Shown: positions 46,081 through 54,645 of the stretch, one piece after another | How the letters are laid out: the number at the start of each line of letters is the position of its first letter | Position numbering within the stretch: position 1 is the stretch's first letter | Origin: Companilactobacillus kedongensis | GTDB lineage: Bacteria; Bacillota; Bacilli; Lactobacillales; Lactobacillaceae | Direction of reading: 5' to 3' | Assembly: GCF_003946625.1 (NCBI RefSeq) | Contig: NZ_RHOR01000004.1 | Span: 62,001-126,000, forward strand | DNA: 64,000 nt | Notes under the pieces: generated by a model | The model's input: the letters and a program-made list of their open reading frames with translations, nothing else | Databases searched by the model: none | What the model was told of the DNA's origin: nothing | Program-made: the position numbers and the translations under genes

Positions 46081-47259
46081 GTGAAAAAATTAAAGTTAAT
46101 TGACTTGTGGATCTTGATCCCATACATCATACTTCTGGGTATTGGTGTAGTAATGGTATATTCCGCCAGTTTTTATAATGCTATGTCGAATGGTGGCAGT
46201 ACTAATCAATACTTGATAAAACAAGGAATGTACGCGTTCATGAGTCTGATTCTCCTTTTTGTAACTTTTATGTTGAAAGTTAAGTTCTTTAAAAGTTCAA
46301 AGACTAGGGCGCTTCTATTAGGGATTACATTGGTATCGCTAGCCTTGCTACTGGTTAGGGCTTATTTCAATCCTAGTAGTAGGATCAATGGTGCATCAGC
46401 GTGGATCAATTTTGGACCAATAAACTTTCAACCGTTGGAACTAGCTAAGATAGCTTTGATCCTTTATCTGGCCTATATTTTAACGAGTCGTAAAAGCAGA
46501 CTGTTGGATAATGAGAAGCTCTCTGACTCACTACATGTGATCAAGGAACCAGTTATAATAGTTTTGGCAATTATCGTTCTGGTCGGATTTCAGCCTGATA
46601 TTGGTGGAGCATTGATATTGGGATTGATAACTATCGTTTTGATCTCTTCATCTTCAATACCTTTCAACCATATTTTAAAATTAGATGGAAGTTTACTTGG
46701 AGCATTCTTAGTTGGAATATTCTGGATAACTAAGTTTCAGCCTAAATTTATTATTAGAAATTATCAGTATCAGCGTATTTTAGCAATGTTGCATCCATTT
46801 AAACTGGAGCGTACATCTGGTAACCAGTTGGTCAACTCATTTTATGCAATTAGTAATGGTGGTATTTTTGGAGTTGGTTTGGGAAATAGTATTCAAAAAA
46901 GAGGTTATTTACCGGAACCGCATACTGATTTTATCTTGGCCATTATTAGTGAAGAGTTGGGTCTAGTAGGAGTTTTCATAGTATTAGGTTTACTAGGATT
47001 GATCATATTCAGGATACTTTATCTTGGAATTAAGTCGGCAAACACGTATAACGTTTTGGTGTACTACGGTGTAGCAGTTATGATGTTGGCACAGATGATC
47101 CTAAATGTTGGTGGATTATTAGGTTTAATGCCATTAACAGGTGTTACCTTGCCATTCATTAGTTATGGTGGTTCAAGTTTGTTAGTCCTATCGTTTTCAT
47201 TAGGGATAGTCTTAAATCTTGAGGCGACAAATAAATTCAATATAGAAAAACACAGGTGA
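46081..47259 (+). CDS. ftsW: SEDS-family peptidoglycan glycosyltransferase FtsW
   Basis: A 392-residue membrane protein with about ten hydrophobic segments. GVVMVYSASFYNA, AWINFGPINFQPLELAKIALILYLA, GFQPDIGGALILGLITIVL and PEPHTDFILAIISEELGLVG are SEDS motifs; the C-terminus ends with PLTGVTLPFISYGGSSLLVLSFSLGIVLN. The start is GTG at 46081 with TAGGAG 7-8 bases upstream. It polymerises lipid II with the septal PBP encoded in the dcw cluster. RodA is the alternative, but the neighbours (ylbG, rsmD, coaD) are those of ftsW. Confidence 0.93.
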   Translation: MKKLKLIDLWILIPYIILLGIGVVMVYSASFYNAMSNGGSTNQYLIKQGMYAFMSLILLFVTFMLKVKFFKSSKTRALLLGITLVSLALLLVRAYFNPSSRINGASAWINFGPINFQPLELAKIALILYLAYILTSRKSRLLDNEKLSDSLHVIKEPVIIVLAIIVLVGFQPDIGGALILGLITIVLISSSSIPFNHILKLDGSLLGAFLVGIFWITKFQPKFIIRNYQYQRILAMLHPFKLERTSGNQLVNSFYAISNGGIFGVGLGNSIQKRGYLPEPHTDFILAIISEELGLVGVFIVLGLLGLIIFRILYLGIKSANTYNVLVYYGVAVMMLAQMILNVGGLLGLMPLTGVTLPFISYGGSSLLVLSFSLGIVLNLEATNKFNIEKHR

Positions 47260-47263
47260 TTTT

Positions 47264-47530
47264 ATGTACAAGAAAGTGGAACGTCAGGCTTTGTATGTCT
47301 GGGTCTACTCAATGAAATGGAAAAAGAAATTGCAACGTTATGGAACAATTTATTATTCATCTCCAAAGATGAAATATGTGATGTTGTATGTTAATTCCAG
47401 TAAGGCTTCAGAAGTTAAAAAAGAATTAGTGAATAAAAAGTATGTTAAACGTGTGACTGTTGCTCATAGAAAAGAACTAGATGATCATTACGTTTTAAAA
47501 AATAAGAAATCTGATGAGTTAGAGGAGTAA
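47264..47530 (+). CDS. YlbG family protein (UPF0298/DUF2129)
   Basis: An 88-residue soluble basic protein. RQALYVWVYSMKWKKKLQRYGTIYYSSPKMKYVMLYVNSS is characteristic of YlbG. Function is unknown. It sits directly before rsmD, 2 bases away, and 4 bases after ftsW, as in other Bacilli. Codon use is normal for the window. Confidence 0.88.
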   Translation: MYKKVERQALYVWVYSMKWKKKLQRYGTIYYSSPKMKYVMLYVNSSKASEVKKELVNKKYVKRVTVAHRKELDDHYVLKNKKSDELEE

Positions 47531-47532
47531 TT

Positions 47533-48081
47533 ATGAAAGTTGTATCAGGTGCCTTTGGCGGATTGAATTTGAAGCCAGTTCCAGGCAATAATACCCGTCC
47601 CACCTCAGCAAAGGTCAAAGAAGCAGTTTTTAGCATGTTGACACCTTATCTGAATGATGGAGTAGCTTTAGATTTATTTGCCGGTACCGGCAGTCTCGGA
47701 ATTGAAGCCGTATCTCGTGGTTTTGAAAGAGCTTATTTGGTAGATAAGGCATATAAAGCTATTAATACTATCAAAGAAAATGTTGAAAAAACTCATCATG
47801 AAGAACAGTTTGTAGTTATAAAAAAGGCTGCTACTGAAGCTTTGAAAGAGTTCTCTGAGAATAAAATTAAGTTTGATTTAGTGTTTTTGGATCCTCCATA
47901 TAGAATGAAGATAACTGAGCAAATAATTTTAGATATGATTGAAAATGATTTATTAAATGATGGGGCAATTATTGTTGACGAAACGGATTATAACGTTGAG
48001 TTAACTTCTGATAAAATAGCTCTTATCAAAGAAAAAGACTACAAAGATACAAAAGTTGTAATGTATCAATTTGGAGGATAA
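47533..48081 (+). CDS. rsmD: 16S rRNA (guanine-966-N2)-methyltransferase RsmD
   Basis: A 182-residue SAM-dependent methyltransferase. SGAFGGLNLKPVPGNNTRPTSAKVKEAVFSML at the N-terminus, SAM motif LDLFAGTGSLGIEAVSRG and catalytic FLDPPY near residue 120 are intact. It modifies G966 in 30S subunits. It lies in the ylbG-rsmD-coaD order, with 2 bases on each side. Confidence 0.95.
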   Translation: MKVVSGAFGGLNLKPVPGNNTRPTSAKVKEAVFSMLTPYLNDGVALDLFAGTGSLGIEAVSRGFERAYLVDKAYKAINTIKENVEKTHHEEQFVVIKKAATEALKEFSENKIKFDLVFLDPPYRMKITEQIILDMIENDLLNDGAIIVDETDYNVELTSDKIALIKEKDYKDTKVVMYQFGG

Positions 48082-48083
48082 TT

Positions 48084-48575
48084 ATGCCAAAGAGAATTGG
48101 AATGTATGCAGGAAGTTTTGATCCTGTTACAAATGGTCATTTAACGATCATTCGTCGTGCCGCTAAGCAATTTGATGAATTGATCGTAGCCACAATGACT
48201 AACAACTCTAAGAATTATATGTTTGATTATCGAGAGAAAAAAACTTTCATTGAAAATGAATTAAGTGATTTAGAAAATGTTCGTGTTATTGATGGCAAAG
48301 AACAGTTGACCACAAAGTTAGCTAAGGAATACGGAGCTAATACGTTAGTACGCTCGATGCGTAATTCTAGTGATTTCAGCTATGAAGCAGGTGTATTCGC
48401 TATGAATAAATCTTTAAATCCAGAGATAGAGACAATCTTTTTATTGGCCGACTCAAAGTATGCTAATATATCATCATCAATGATTAAGGAAGTCGTCAAA
48501 TTTGGTGGGGATGTTTCAAAATTTGTCCCTGAAGATGTGGCAGATGCTTTAGTTAAGAAATTGCGGAAGGACTAA
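48084..48575 (+). CDS. coaD: Phosphopantetheine adenylyltransferase
   Basis: A 163-residue enzyme of CoA biosynthesis that joins ATP and 4'-phosphopantetheine. AGSFDPVTNGHLTIIRRA (about residues 9-26) has the TxGH motif, NSKNYMFDYREKKTFIENEL follows, and LLADSKYANISSSMIKEV is the C-terminal ISSS(M/T) motif. GGAGG precedes the ATG. CoA is a direct substrate of the PDH operon in this window. Confidence 0.96.
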   Translation: MPKRIGMYAGSFDPVTNGHLTIIRRAAKQFDELIVATMTNNSKNYMFDYREKKTFIENELSDLENVRVIDGKEQLTTKLAKEYGANTLVRSMRNSSDFSYEAGVFAMNKSLNPEIETIFLLADSKYANISSSMIKEVVKFGGDVSKFVPEDVADALVKKLRKD

Positions 48576-48580
48576 GTCGA

Positions 48581-49624
48581 TTGAAATTTAATAAAACTAG
48601 AAACAAGATTTTTGGTGGAGTATTTATCTTCATCATCGTCTTAGCATTCTTTACCTTTCCAACAAAGTATTATTTAGAGGTCCCTGGAAGTGCTGAATCC
48701 ACTTCGCAATATGTCAAAGTTGATGGCAAGCATGATAAAAAGAAGGGTGATTTCCTGCTGACGACTGTTGGTATTATGCAAGGGACACCGTTTACCCTAC
48801 TACGTTCTTTGGGGGATGATTTTGAAACAATTTATCCTCGTGAAGAATTGATGGGAAATGAAACAGATCAACAATATATGCAAGTTCAGCAATACTATAT
48901 GAGATCAGCAACTAATAATGCTGTTCAAGCTGCTTATTCAGCTGCCGATAAGCCTTTTACTAAAAAATATCTTGGCGTTTATGTAATGGATATTTTGAGC
49001 AATTCAGCTTTTAAAGGTAAATTAAAGGTTGGAGATACGATCAGCTCGATCAATGGGTACAAATTTAAGAACTCTAATCAGTTTATTAAATATGTTCGTA
49101 AACAAGATAAGCATTCGACCGTCAAAATTAACTTTACTAGAGATGGTAAAAAGAAAACCGCCAGTGGTAAGCTCGTCAAACTGGCTAGTACAAAACGTTT
49201 TGGTTTAGGTATTACGTTGACAGATAATACAGAGGCTAAGGGAATGCCTCCGACGAAAATCGATGCTGGTGACATTGGTGGACCATCTGCAGGTCTGATG
49301 TTTACGCTGCAAGTATATTCACAAATAACCAACAAAAATCTTAAAAAAGATCGAATAATTGCTGGTACTGGTACAATTTCTCCTGATGGGACAGTTGGCC
49401 CTATCGGTGGGATCGAGAAGAAAGTTTATGCTGCTTCTTCAGAAGGGGCCACTGTTTTCTTTGCACCTGATGATCCAGTTACTAAAGAAATTAAGAAATA
49501 TGACCCTAATTACGTTAATAACTATCATTTGGCTAAACGTGCAGCTAAAAAAATCAATACGAAGATGAAGATCGTTCCAGTTAAATCACTAAATGAAGCT
49601 ATCAAATATCTTGAAAAAAATTAA
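48581..49624 (+). CDS. PDZ and Lon-type serine protease (YlbL/SepM family)
   Basis: A 347-residue membrane-anchored protease. A signal-anchor helix (about residues 10-25) is followed by an extracytoplasmic part with a PDZ domain (YLGVYVMDILSNSAFKGKLKVGDTISSINGYKF) and a Lon-like C-terminal protease domain. The Ser of the Ser-Lys dyad is S236 in DIGGPSAGLMF; the Lys is in GGIEKKVYAA (K280 or K281). The start is a TTG at 48581 with GGAAGGA 9-10 bases before. Streptococcal SepM processes a competence peptide and Bacillus YlbL acts in division recovery; which applies here is unknown. Confidence 0.9.
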   Translation: MKFNKTRNKIFGGVFIFIIVLAFFTFPTKYYLEVPGSAESTSQYVKVDGKHDKKKGDFLLTTVGIMQGTPFTLLRSLGDDFETIYPREELMGNETDQQYMQVQQYYMRSATNNAVQAAYSAADKPFTKKYLGVYVMDILSNSAFKGKLKVGDTISSINGYKFKNSNQFIKYVRKQDKHSTVKINFTRDGKKKTASGKLVKLASTKRFGLGITLTDNTEAKGMPPTKIDAGDIGGPSAGLMFTLQVYSQITNKNLKKDRIIAGTGTISPDGTVGPIGGIEKKVYAASSEGATVFFAPDDPVTKEIKKYDPNYVNNYHLAKRAAKKINTKMKIVPVKSLNEAIKYLEKN

Positions 49625-49628
49625 GTTA

Positions 49629-49661
49629 AAAAGTCTGTCGAATAATTCGACAGACTTTTTT
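49629..49661 (+). terminator. Intrinsic terminator of the ftsW-ylbL operon
   Basis: AAGTCTGTCGAA pairs perfectly with TTCGACAGACTT across three bases, followed by a T run. Confidence 0.92.
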
Positions 49662-49708
49662 CGTTAGAATTTAAATTTTTTAACGTAGTTTTTATTGAGG
49701 TGAATTTA

Positions 49709-50302
49709 ATGGAAAAAGTAATTAAATTATGTCGAGAAAATTTAGCAGTTATTTTATTATTATTCTTACTACTAGGTTTTGGAACTTGGAGTTTGACACA
49801 TAAGGCTCAAACTAAGGTGGCTCCAGTAGTGGATAACACTGCTATTCAAAGAAAAACTACGCCTAAAAAGGAATTAACTAATAAGGAATTTGTAGTCGAT
49901 ATTCAAGGTGCGGTGAAAAGCCCCGGAGTATATCGACTAAAAACTGGTTCCATTGTTCAGGAGGCAATCAGGTTAGCTGGAGGGTTGAATGAAAATGCTG
50001 ATACAAAGCAGATCAATCAGGCTCAAAAAGTAACCGATCAAATGCAAATTGTAGTTCCAGCAGTTGGAGAAGTGTCGTCTTCTACAGGTACTAGTGGAAC
50101 AGATAGTAAGAAACAAGTAAATATTAATACCGCTAAAGTTGAAGATTTTCAGTCGGTAACCGGAATTGGACCTAAGAAGGCAGAAAAAATAATTGCTTTT
50201 AGAGAAGAAAATGGAAATTTTAAAGATTTAAAAGATTTAACTAAAGTATCTGGTATTGGTGATAAAACTTTAGAATCACTAAAAGATCAATTGACGGTTT
50301 AG
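49709..50302 (+). CDS. comEA: Competence DNA-receptor protein ComEA
   Basis: A 197-residue membrane-anchored DNA-binding protein. One membrane helix (about 10-28), an extracellular SLBB domain (VVDIQGAVKSPGVYRLKTGSIVQEAIRLAGG, about 65-95), then a Ser/Thr linker and a helix-hairpin-helix pair (NINTAKVEDFQSVTGIGPKKAEKIIAFREENGNFK and LTKVSGIGDKTLESLK). The ATG at 49709 is 8 bases after GAGGTG; the GTG at 49700 is in frame but overlaps that site. It binds incoming DNA for uptake. comEC begins right after its stop. Confidence 0.94.
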   Translation: MEKVIKLCRENLAVILLLFLLLGFGTWSLTHKAQTKVAPVVDNTAIQRKTTPKKELTNKEFVVDIQGAVKSPGVYRLKTGSIVQEAIRLAGGLNENADTKQINQAQKVTDQMQIVVPAVGEVSSSTGTSGTDSKKQVNINTAKVEDFQSVTGIGPKKAEKIIAFREENGNFKDLKDLTKVSGIGDKTLESLKDQLTV

Positions 50303-52555
50303 ATGAAAAACTATCTTATTTTTCCAGCTTTGTTTAGTTATTGTGTATCCCAATTGCTGACAGATACGAATAGAGTTATTTGGATATTACTTGGAATCTT
50401 AATCTTAATAAGGGTTATTTTTTTAAAAAGACCAATTTTAATCCTTTTGATGCTTATGATTGCGGGAGTCGTTTGGATCAGGGGTGATAATAATATTCCA
50501 GAAATAACTTCCGAGAAGGAGACTCTGATAATTTTTCCAGATACTATTAAGATAAATGGTGATCTAATGAGTGGGGAAACATCTATCGATAAGCAAAAGG
50601 TGAAATTTTTTTATAGGTTACAAAATCAAAGTGATAAGTCTAACTGGAAATCTTTATCTGATCCTATTGAGGCAAATGTAACGATTGATAAAGTTGAAAG
50701 AATTCAATTTAATAGAAATCCCGGTGAGTTTAATTATCGAAATTTTTTAGAAAACAGAAGTATCTACTATTCAGTATATTTGAGTAAAATCGATAAAATT
50801 AAAGTTCATCAACCAGGATCAGTATTTGAAATAATAAATGTTTTACGAATACATATGATCAAAAAATTAGAAAAGTTACCAAGATGGCTCAAAATACATG
50901 CTCAAAGTTTGTTACTTGGATACAGCAGTGGTGAGGAAAAAGACTTTTTTAACAATTTAAGTGTTTTAGGAATAATACATCTTTTTAGTCTGTCAGGATT
51001 GCATGTTTTAATGTTAGTGACGTTCTTTAGAAAAACTTTTTCTACTATTAAGATAACTAGAGAAATGGTTGATGATATATTGCTTATCCTATTACCGATT
51101 TATGGGATTTTGGTTGGTTCTAAAATTGGAATCTGGAGAGCAATAGTTTTATCTATCTTGGGTATTATCATCGGTAAACTTCATTGGAACATTAGTAAGT
51201 TAGATGTATTTAGCTTAACTATAATGATATGTTTGTTTGTACAGCCGAGATCGATTTTAGATATGGGTGGACAGTTAAGCTTTTTATTGTCATTTGCTTT
51301 ATTGTTTATTTATGACATTAAAAATACGATTTCGATGACATTTAAAGTAAATTTGGTCAGTCTTCCATTGATTTGTAATTATACTTATCAATTTAGCTGG
51401 CTGATATTGTTGATAAATTTGATATTTGTTCCGTTCTTTGAATATATAATTTTACCTACGACAATAGTTGCAGCAATTTTTCCAAAATTTTTCTTTTGGA
51501 ATATCGTAAATCAGTTGTTTGATAGTGTATATATTTTTCTTGAGCAAATAGCCCAGAATAGTGGTTTTGTTCTGATAACTGGTAAAATTTCTCTATTCGT
51601 TGTTTTAATATTGGTTGTGTTGAGTCTATTCAATTTAGAACAGAAATCATTTCAGAATAAGTATTTGATTAGCTATCTGGTGATTTTTACTATGGCTGTA
51701 ACTTATAATAAGTTCCCTTTAGCTGGTCAAGTATCGATGATCGATGTAGGTCAAGGAGACAGTATCTTAGTGACGACGCCTTTCAATAGAAAGACTGTTT
51801 TAATTGATACTGGTGGCAAATTAAGCTTTCCGAAAAAGCAATGGCAGAAGGGGACTAAGTCAGATCAGGTGACTAATTCAACAATTCCTTATTTAAAATT
51901 TCAGGGTATCAATAAAATTGATCGAGTTTTCCTATCCCATAAAGATGCTGATCACATGGGGAACTTACCCGTTCTATTGAATAAATTTCCTGTTACTGAG
52001 GTTAGTTTCGGCGAAGGATTAGATGATAATTTGTCTATTAAAAGGATTATCCAAAATAATCCTAAGGTGAAGTTCACGCATATTAAACAGGGGGATAGAT
52101 TCAGGATTGCAGATACAGATTGGGATGTTCTATGGCCCAAAAATAGAAGCATTGGTGAAAATGGTGATTCGTTGACTCTATTGGCTAGCATTAATGATAA
52201 GAATTGGTTATTTACAGGTGATTTAGATATCGATAATGAAAAAAAGATGTTAGAGGATTATAAGATAAAAGTTGATTATCTAAAAGTAGGCCATCATGGA
52301 TCAAAGACCTCAAGTGGGGATGAGTTTTTAAGGCAGACATCACCTAAATTAGCTCTCATTTCCGCAGGAGTGAATAATCGTTATGGTCATCCAAATAAAG
52401 AAACAATTCAAAGATTGGATAAATTACATGTGCCGCATATGAATACGGCTGATTATGGTATGATTACTTGGTATTATTATCCGTTTATGCAGCAGAACAA
52501 GATAAAAACTTTTTTAAAGGGTGAAGTAATTGAAAATAACAGAATTAAAAAGTGA
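50303..52555 (+). CDS. comEC: Competence DNA channel protein ComEC
   Basis: A 750-residue membrane protein through which single-stranded DNA enters. Multiple N-terminal membrane segments, the competence domain with FFNNLSVLGIIHLFSLSGLHVLMLV and IWRAIVLSILGIIIGKLHW, and a C-terminal metallo-beta-lactamase domain from about residue 475 (VSMIDVGQGDSILV, LSHKDADHMGNLPVLL, KVGHHGSKTSSGDE) are all present. No frameshift or internal stop. Downstream holA overlaps it by 26 bases. Confidence 0.94.
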   Translation: MKNYLIFPALFSYCVSQLLTDTNRVIWILLGILILIRVIFLKRPILILLMLMIAGVVWIRGDNNIPEITSEKETLIIFPDTIKINGDLMSGETSIDKQKVKFFYRLQNQSDKSNWKSLSDPIEANVTIDKVERIQFNRNPGEFNYRNFLENRSIYYSVYLSKIDKIKVHQPGSVFEIINVLRIHMIKKLEKLPRWLKIHAQSLLLGYSSGEEKDFFNNLSVLGIIHLFSLSGLHVLMLVTFFRKTFSTIKITREMVDDILLILLPIYGILVGSKIGIWRAIVLSILGIIIGKLHWNISKLDVFSLTIMICLFVQPRSILDMGGQLSFLLSFALLFIYDIKNTISMTFKVNLVSLPLICNYTYQFSWLILLINLIFVPFFEYIILPTTIVAAIFPKFFFWNIVNQLFDSVYIFLEQIAQNSGFVLITGKISLFVVLILVVLSLFNLEQKSFQNKYLISYLVIFTMAVTYNKFPLAGQVSMIDVGQGDSILVTTPFNRKTVLIDTGGKLSFPKKQWQKGTKSDQVTNSTIPYLKFQGINKIDRVFLSHKDADHMGNLPVLLNKFPVTEVSFGEGLDDNLSIKRIIQNNPKVKFTHIKQGDRFRIADTDWDVLWPKNRSIGENGDSLTLLASINDKNWLFTGDLDIDNEKKMLEDYKIKVDYLKVGHHGSKTSSGDEFLRQTSPKLALISAGVNNRYGHPNKETIQRLDKLHVPHMNTADYGMITWYYYPFMQQNKIKTFLKGEVIENNRIKK

Positions 52556-53543
52556 ATTGAAAAAGGGAAATATTCAAAACGTTTATCTTGTAACTGGTAA
52601 AGAAGAAGTATTTGTTAAACAAGTTGAAAAGCTATTTAAGAATTTATTGTTGCCGGAAGAGCAAGACATGAACTTCTCTTCATTTGATTTAGAGGATACA
52701 TCATTAGATGATGCAATAAATGAAGCTATTTCAGCGCCATTTTTTGGAGAAAAGCGTTTAGTGTTCATAAACCATCCGTACTTTTTGACTGGTGAGAAAT
52801 CTAAGGGTTTTGTAGAACAAAATATGGATCTATTAACTGAATATGTTAAAAATCCGACTCCTTCCACTATCATGGTTATTTTCGCGACCTATGATAAATT
52901 AGACTCTCGTAAAAAAATCGTTAAACAATTAAAGAAATCTGCCGGTATGATAGATGCCAGCAAGATGGATAGTGGACATTTGGTCAAAACTATTAATGAA
53001 GACTTGAGAAATGATGGTTATTCGATTGATAGAGGAGCGTTAGACCTTTTGATCAATAAAACTCAAGGCAATTACTCACAAATAGTAAACCAACTAGAGA
53101 AATTAAAGTTGTATGCTTTAAAATCAAAAGTTATTGATGAAAAAGCGGTCAGTGAACTAGTCCCTCAAAGTTTAGATGACAACGTGTTTGAATTAATGAA
53201 TCAAATTCTAGCTCAAAATATTTATCAAGCCGAAGAATTGTATCAACAGTTCTTATTGCAAAAGATTGATCCAATACTACTAGTAGCTATCTTAATGTCA
53301 CAATTACGAACTTTGATCCAGACTAAAATATTAAGTGAGCGCGGATTGTCAGAATCGACTATTTCAAAAAATTTAAAATTACATCCTTATCGTGTCAAGA
53401 TGTCATTAAAGCAGGCTAGAAATCTAGAGATCCAGCAGTTGATTTTGATGTTTCATTCCATTGTTGATTTAGATTATCAAATTAAATCTGGACAAGGTGA
53501 TAAGGAATTACTTTTTGATTTATTCATTGCTAAGTTTGCCTAG
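52530..53543 (+). CDS. holA: DNA polymerase III delta subunit
   Basis: A 337-residue clamp-loader subunit that opens the beta sliding clamp. MKITELKSELKKGNIQNVYLVTGKEEVFVKQ and the central FGEKRLVFINHPYFL and SELVPQSLDDNVFELMNQIL segments are typical of HolA. The start is TTG at 52530, inside comEC, with AAAGGGTGAAG upstream. It follows comEC and precedes rpsT (minus), the standard Bacilli order. Confidence 0.94.
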   Translation: MKITELKSELKKGNIQNVYLVTGKEEVFVKQVEKLFKNLLLPEEQDMNFSSFDLEDTSLDDAINEAISAPFFGEKRLVFINHPYFLTGEKSKGFVEQNMDLLTEYVKNPTPSTIMVIFATYDKLDSRKKIVKQLKKSAGMIDASKMDSGHLVKTINEDLRNDGYSIDRGALDLLINKTQGNYSQIVNQLEKLKLYALKSKVIDEKAVSELVPQSLDDNVFELMNQILAQNIYQAEELYQQFLLQKIDPILLVAILMSQLRTLIQTKILSERGLSESTISKNLKLHPYRVKMSLKQARNLEIQQLILMFHSIVDLDYQIKSGQGDKELLFDLFIAKFA

Positions 53544-53605
53544 GATGTTTTCGGATATCTTGGCAAGTTACAAGTATTTCTCTTAATTAAACAAGAATAT
53601 TTACA

Positions 53606-53649
53606 AAAAAATCCGTCGAATGAGGTAAAAACTTCATCGACGGATTTTT
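53606..53649. terminator. Intrinsic terminator downstream of holA
   Basis: AAAATCCGTCGA and TCGACGGATTTTT flank a shorter inner helix, with A and T runs on both sides, so it may be bidirectional. Confidence 0.85.
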
Positions 53650-53665
53650 ATTGTTGAAATTTGAG

Positions 53666-53696
53666 CAAAAAAAATAAGCAACCTATAGTTGCTTAT
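53666..53696 (-). terminator. Intrinsic terminator of rpsT (minus strand)
   Basis: On the minus strand ATAAGCAAC pairs with GTTGCTTAT, five-base loop, followed by T8. Confidence 0.88.
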
Positions 53697-53699
53697 GTC

Positions 53700-53948
53700 T
53701 TAATTCATTTTAGCAAGTCTTGACTTATCGCGAGCAGCTTTGTTTGCTTTGATTAGGCCTTTTGACTTAGCCATGTCGATAGCGCGTACTGCTGATCTAA
53801 ATAATTCATCTTTGTTGTCAGCGTTATTTGAAGCTGAAGTTTCAAAGTTCTTAATAGCTGAACGCATAGCATTGCGTTGTGAGCTATTGCGAAGGCTAGC
53901 CTTTTCTGCAGACTTCACACGCTTGATAGCTGATTTAATTTGTGGCAT
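53700..53948 (-). CDS. rpsT: 30S ribosomal protein S20
   Basis: An 82-residue basic helical protein: [35 protein letters not shown], with [24 protein letters not shown] at the end. It binds 16S rRNA. The ATG at 53948 is the right start, with GGAGGTG about 6 bases upstream; the GTG at 53957 is part of that ribosome site. It has its own promoter and terminator. It is antisense to no plausible gene. Confidence 0.96.
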   Translation of the reverse strand: MPQIKSAIKRVKSAEKASLRNSSQRNAMRSAIKNFETSASNNADNKDELFRSAVRAIDMAKSKGLIKANKAARDKSRLAKMN

Positions 53949-53993
53949 CAATTTCACCTCCGATTACCTAGTGACTTAAACTCAATACATAGA

Positions 53994-54022
53994 ATTATAC
54001 ATAATTGATACTTTCAATGCAA
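53994..54022 (-). promoter_or_regulatory. rpsT promoter
   Basis: Minus strand: TTGCAT (54022-54017), 17 bases, TATAAT (53999-53994). The start would be about 53987. Confidence 0.7.
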
Positions 54023-54085
54023 TAAATTATTTGTAATTAATTTAATGATTTGCATGGTTTTATGAATTTGAATTGGTTTTTTATA

Positions 54086-54114
54086 TTGAAAGTGGTCTGT
54101 ATATATAGTAAACT
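54086..54114 (+). promoter_or_regulatory. rpsO promoter
   Basis: TTGAAA (54086-54091), 17 bases, TAAACT (54109-54114). The start would be about 54121, just before the leader hairpin. Confidence 0.55.
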
Positions 54115-54125
54115 AATTAACCGTA

Positions 54126-54171
54126 CTAACCATGCTCTGTTTGACGATTCACCGTCGTTTTGCATAGTTTG
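54126..54171 (+). promoter_or_regulatory. Structured leader hairpin upstream of rpsO
   Basis: GACG/CGTC caps a hairpin around ATTCAC, with ATGC/GCAT below it across an internal loop and C-AA/TT-G below that. It starts about 5 bases after the predicted transcript start. It is positioned like an S15 autoregulatory leader, but the match to a known S15 leader class has not been shown. Confidence 0.45.
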
Positions 54172-54199
54172 GCCAAATTAATAGGAAAAGGTGAATGAA

Positions 54200-54469
54200 A
54201 TGGCTATTTCAAAAGAAAAGAAAACAGAAGTTATCAAGCAATATGCTCGTAAAGAAGGAGACACAGGTTCTCCAGAAGTACAAATTGCTGTTTTAACATA
54301 CGATATTAACTCATTGAACGATCACTTGAAAGTTAACAAGAAGGACCACCATTCATATGTTGGTTTGTTGAAGAAGATTGGTCACCGTCGTAACTTGCTT
54401 AAGTATCTTAGAGATAATGATGTACAACGTTACCGTGATTTGATCCAATCACTTGGTCTACGTCGTTAA
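54200..54469 (+). CDS. rpsO: 30S ribosomal protein S15
   Basis: An 89-residue rRNA-binding protein: [58 protein letters not shown] and [13 protein letters not shown]. It initiates assembly of the 30S platform. The start is the ATG at 54200 with AAAGGTG upstream; a GTG 9 bases before is within that site. Confidence 0.97.
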   Translation: MAISKEKKTEVIKQYARKEGDTGSPEVQIAVLTYDINSLNDHLKVNKKDHHSYVGLLKKIGHRRNLLKYLRDNDVQRYRDLIQSLGLRR

Positions 54470-54479
54470 TATTTATTTT

Positions 54480-54512
54480 AGGGAATTCCATTCGGAATTT
54501 CCTATTTTTTTT
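54480..54512 (+). terminator. Intrinsic terminator of rpsO
   Basis: AGGGAATTCC with GGAATTTCCT around ATTC, then a run of eight T after an A. The 130 bases up to 54645 hold only the next leader. Confidence 0.85.
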
Positions 54513-54645
54513 GCTAAATTTCAATTTGCTGAACGGTGTGATAGAATAACAATCAGGTACATATCAAGTAGTCTTAAGTAGATGGACTCAAAACGACAAT
54601 TAGATATTGTTATCTATTTATATTTAAGAAATGAGAGATGAAATA

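Noticed and set aside
53740-53979. Open frame of 79 codons opposite rpsT
   Set aside because: It is the antisense of the clearly recognisable S20 gene; no ribosome site or family match.
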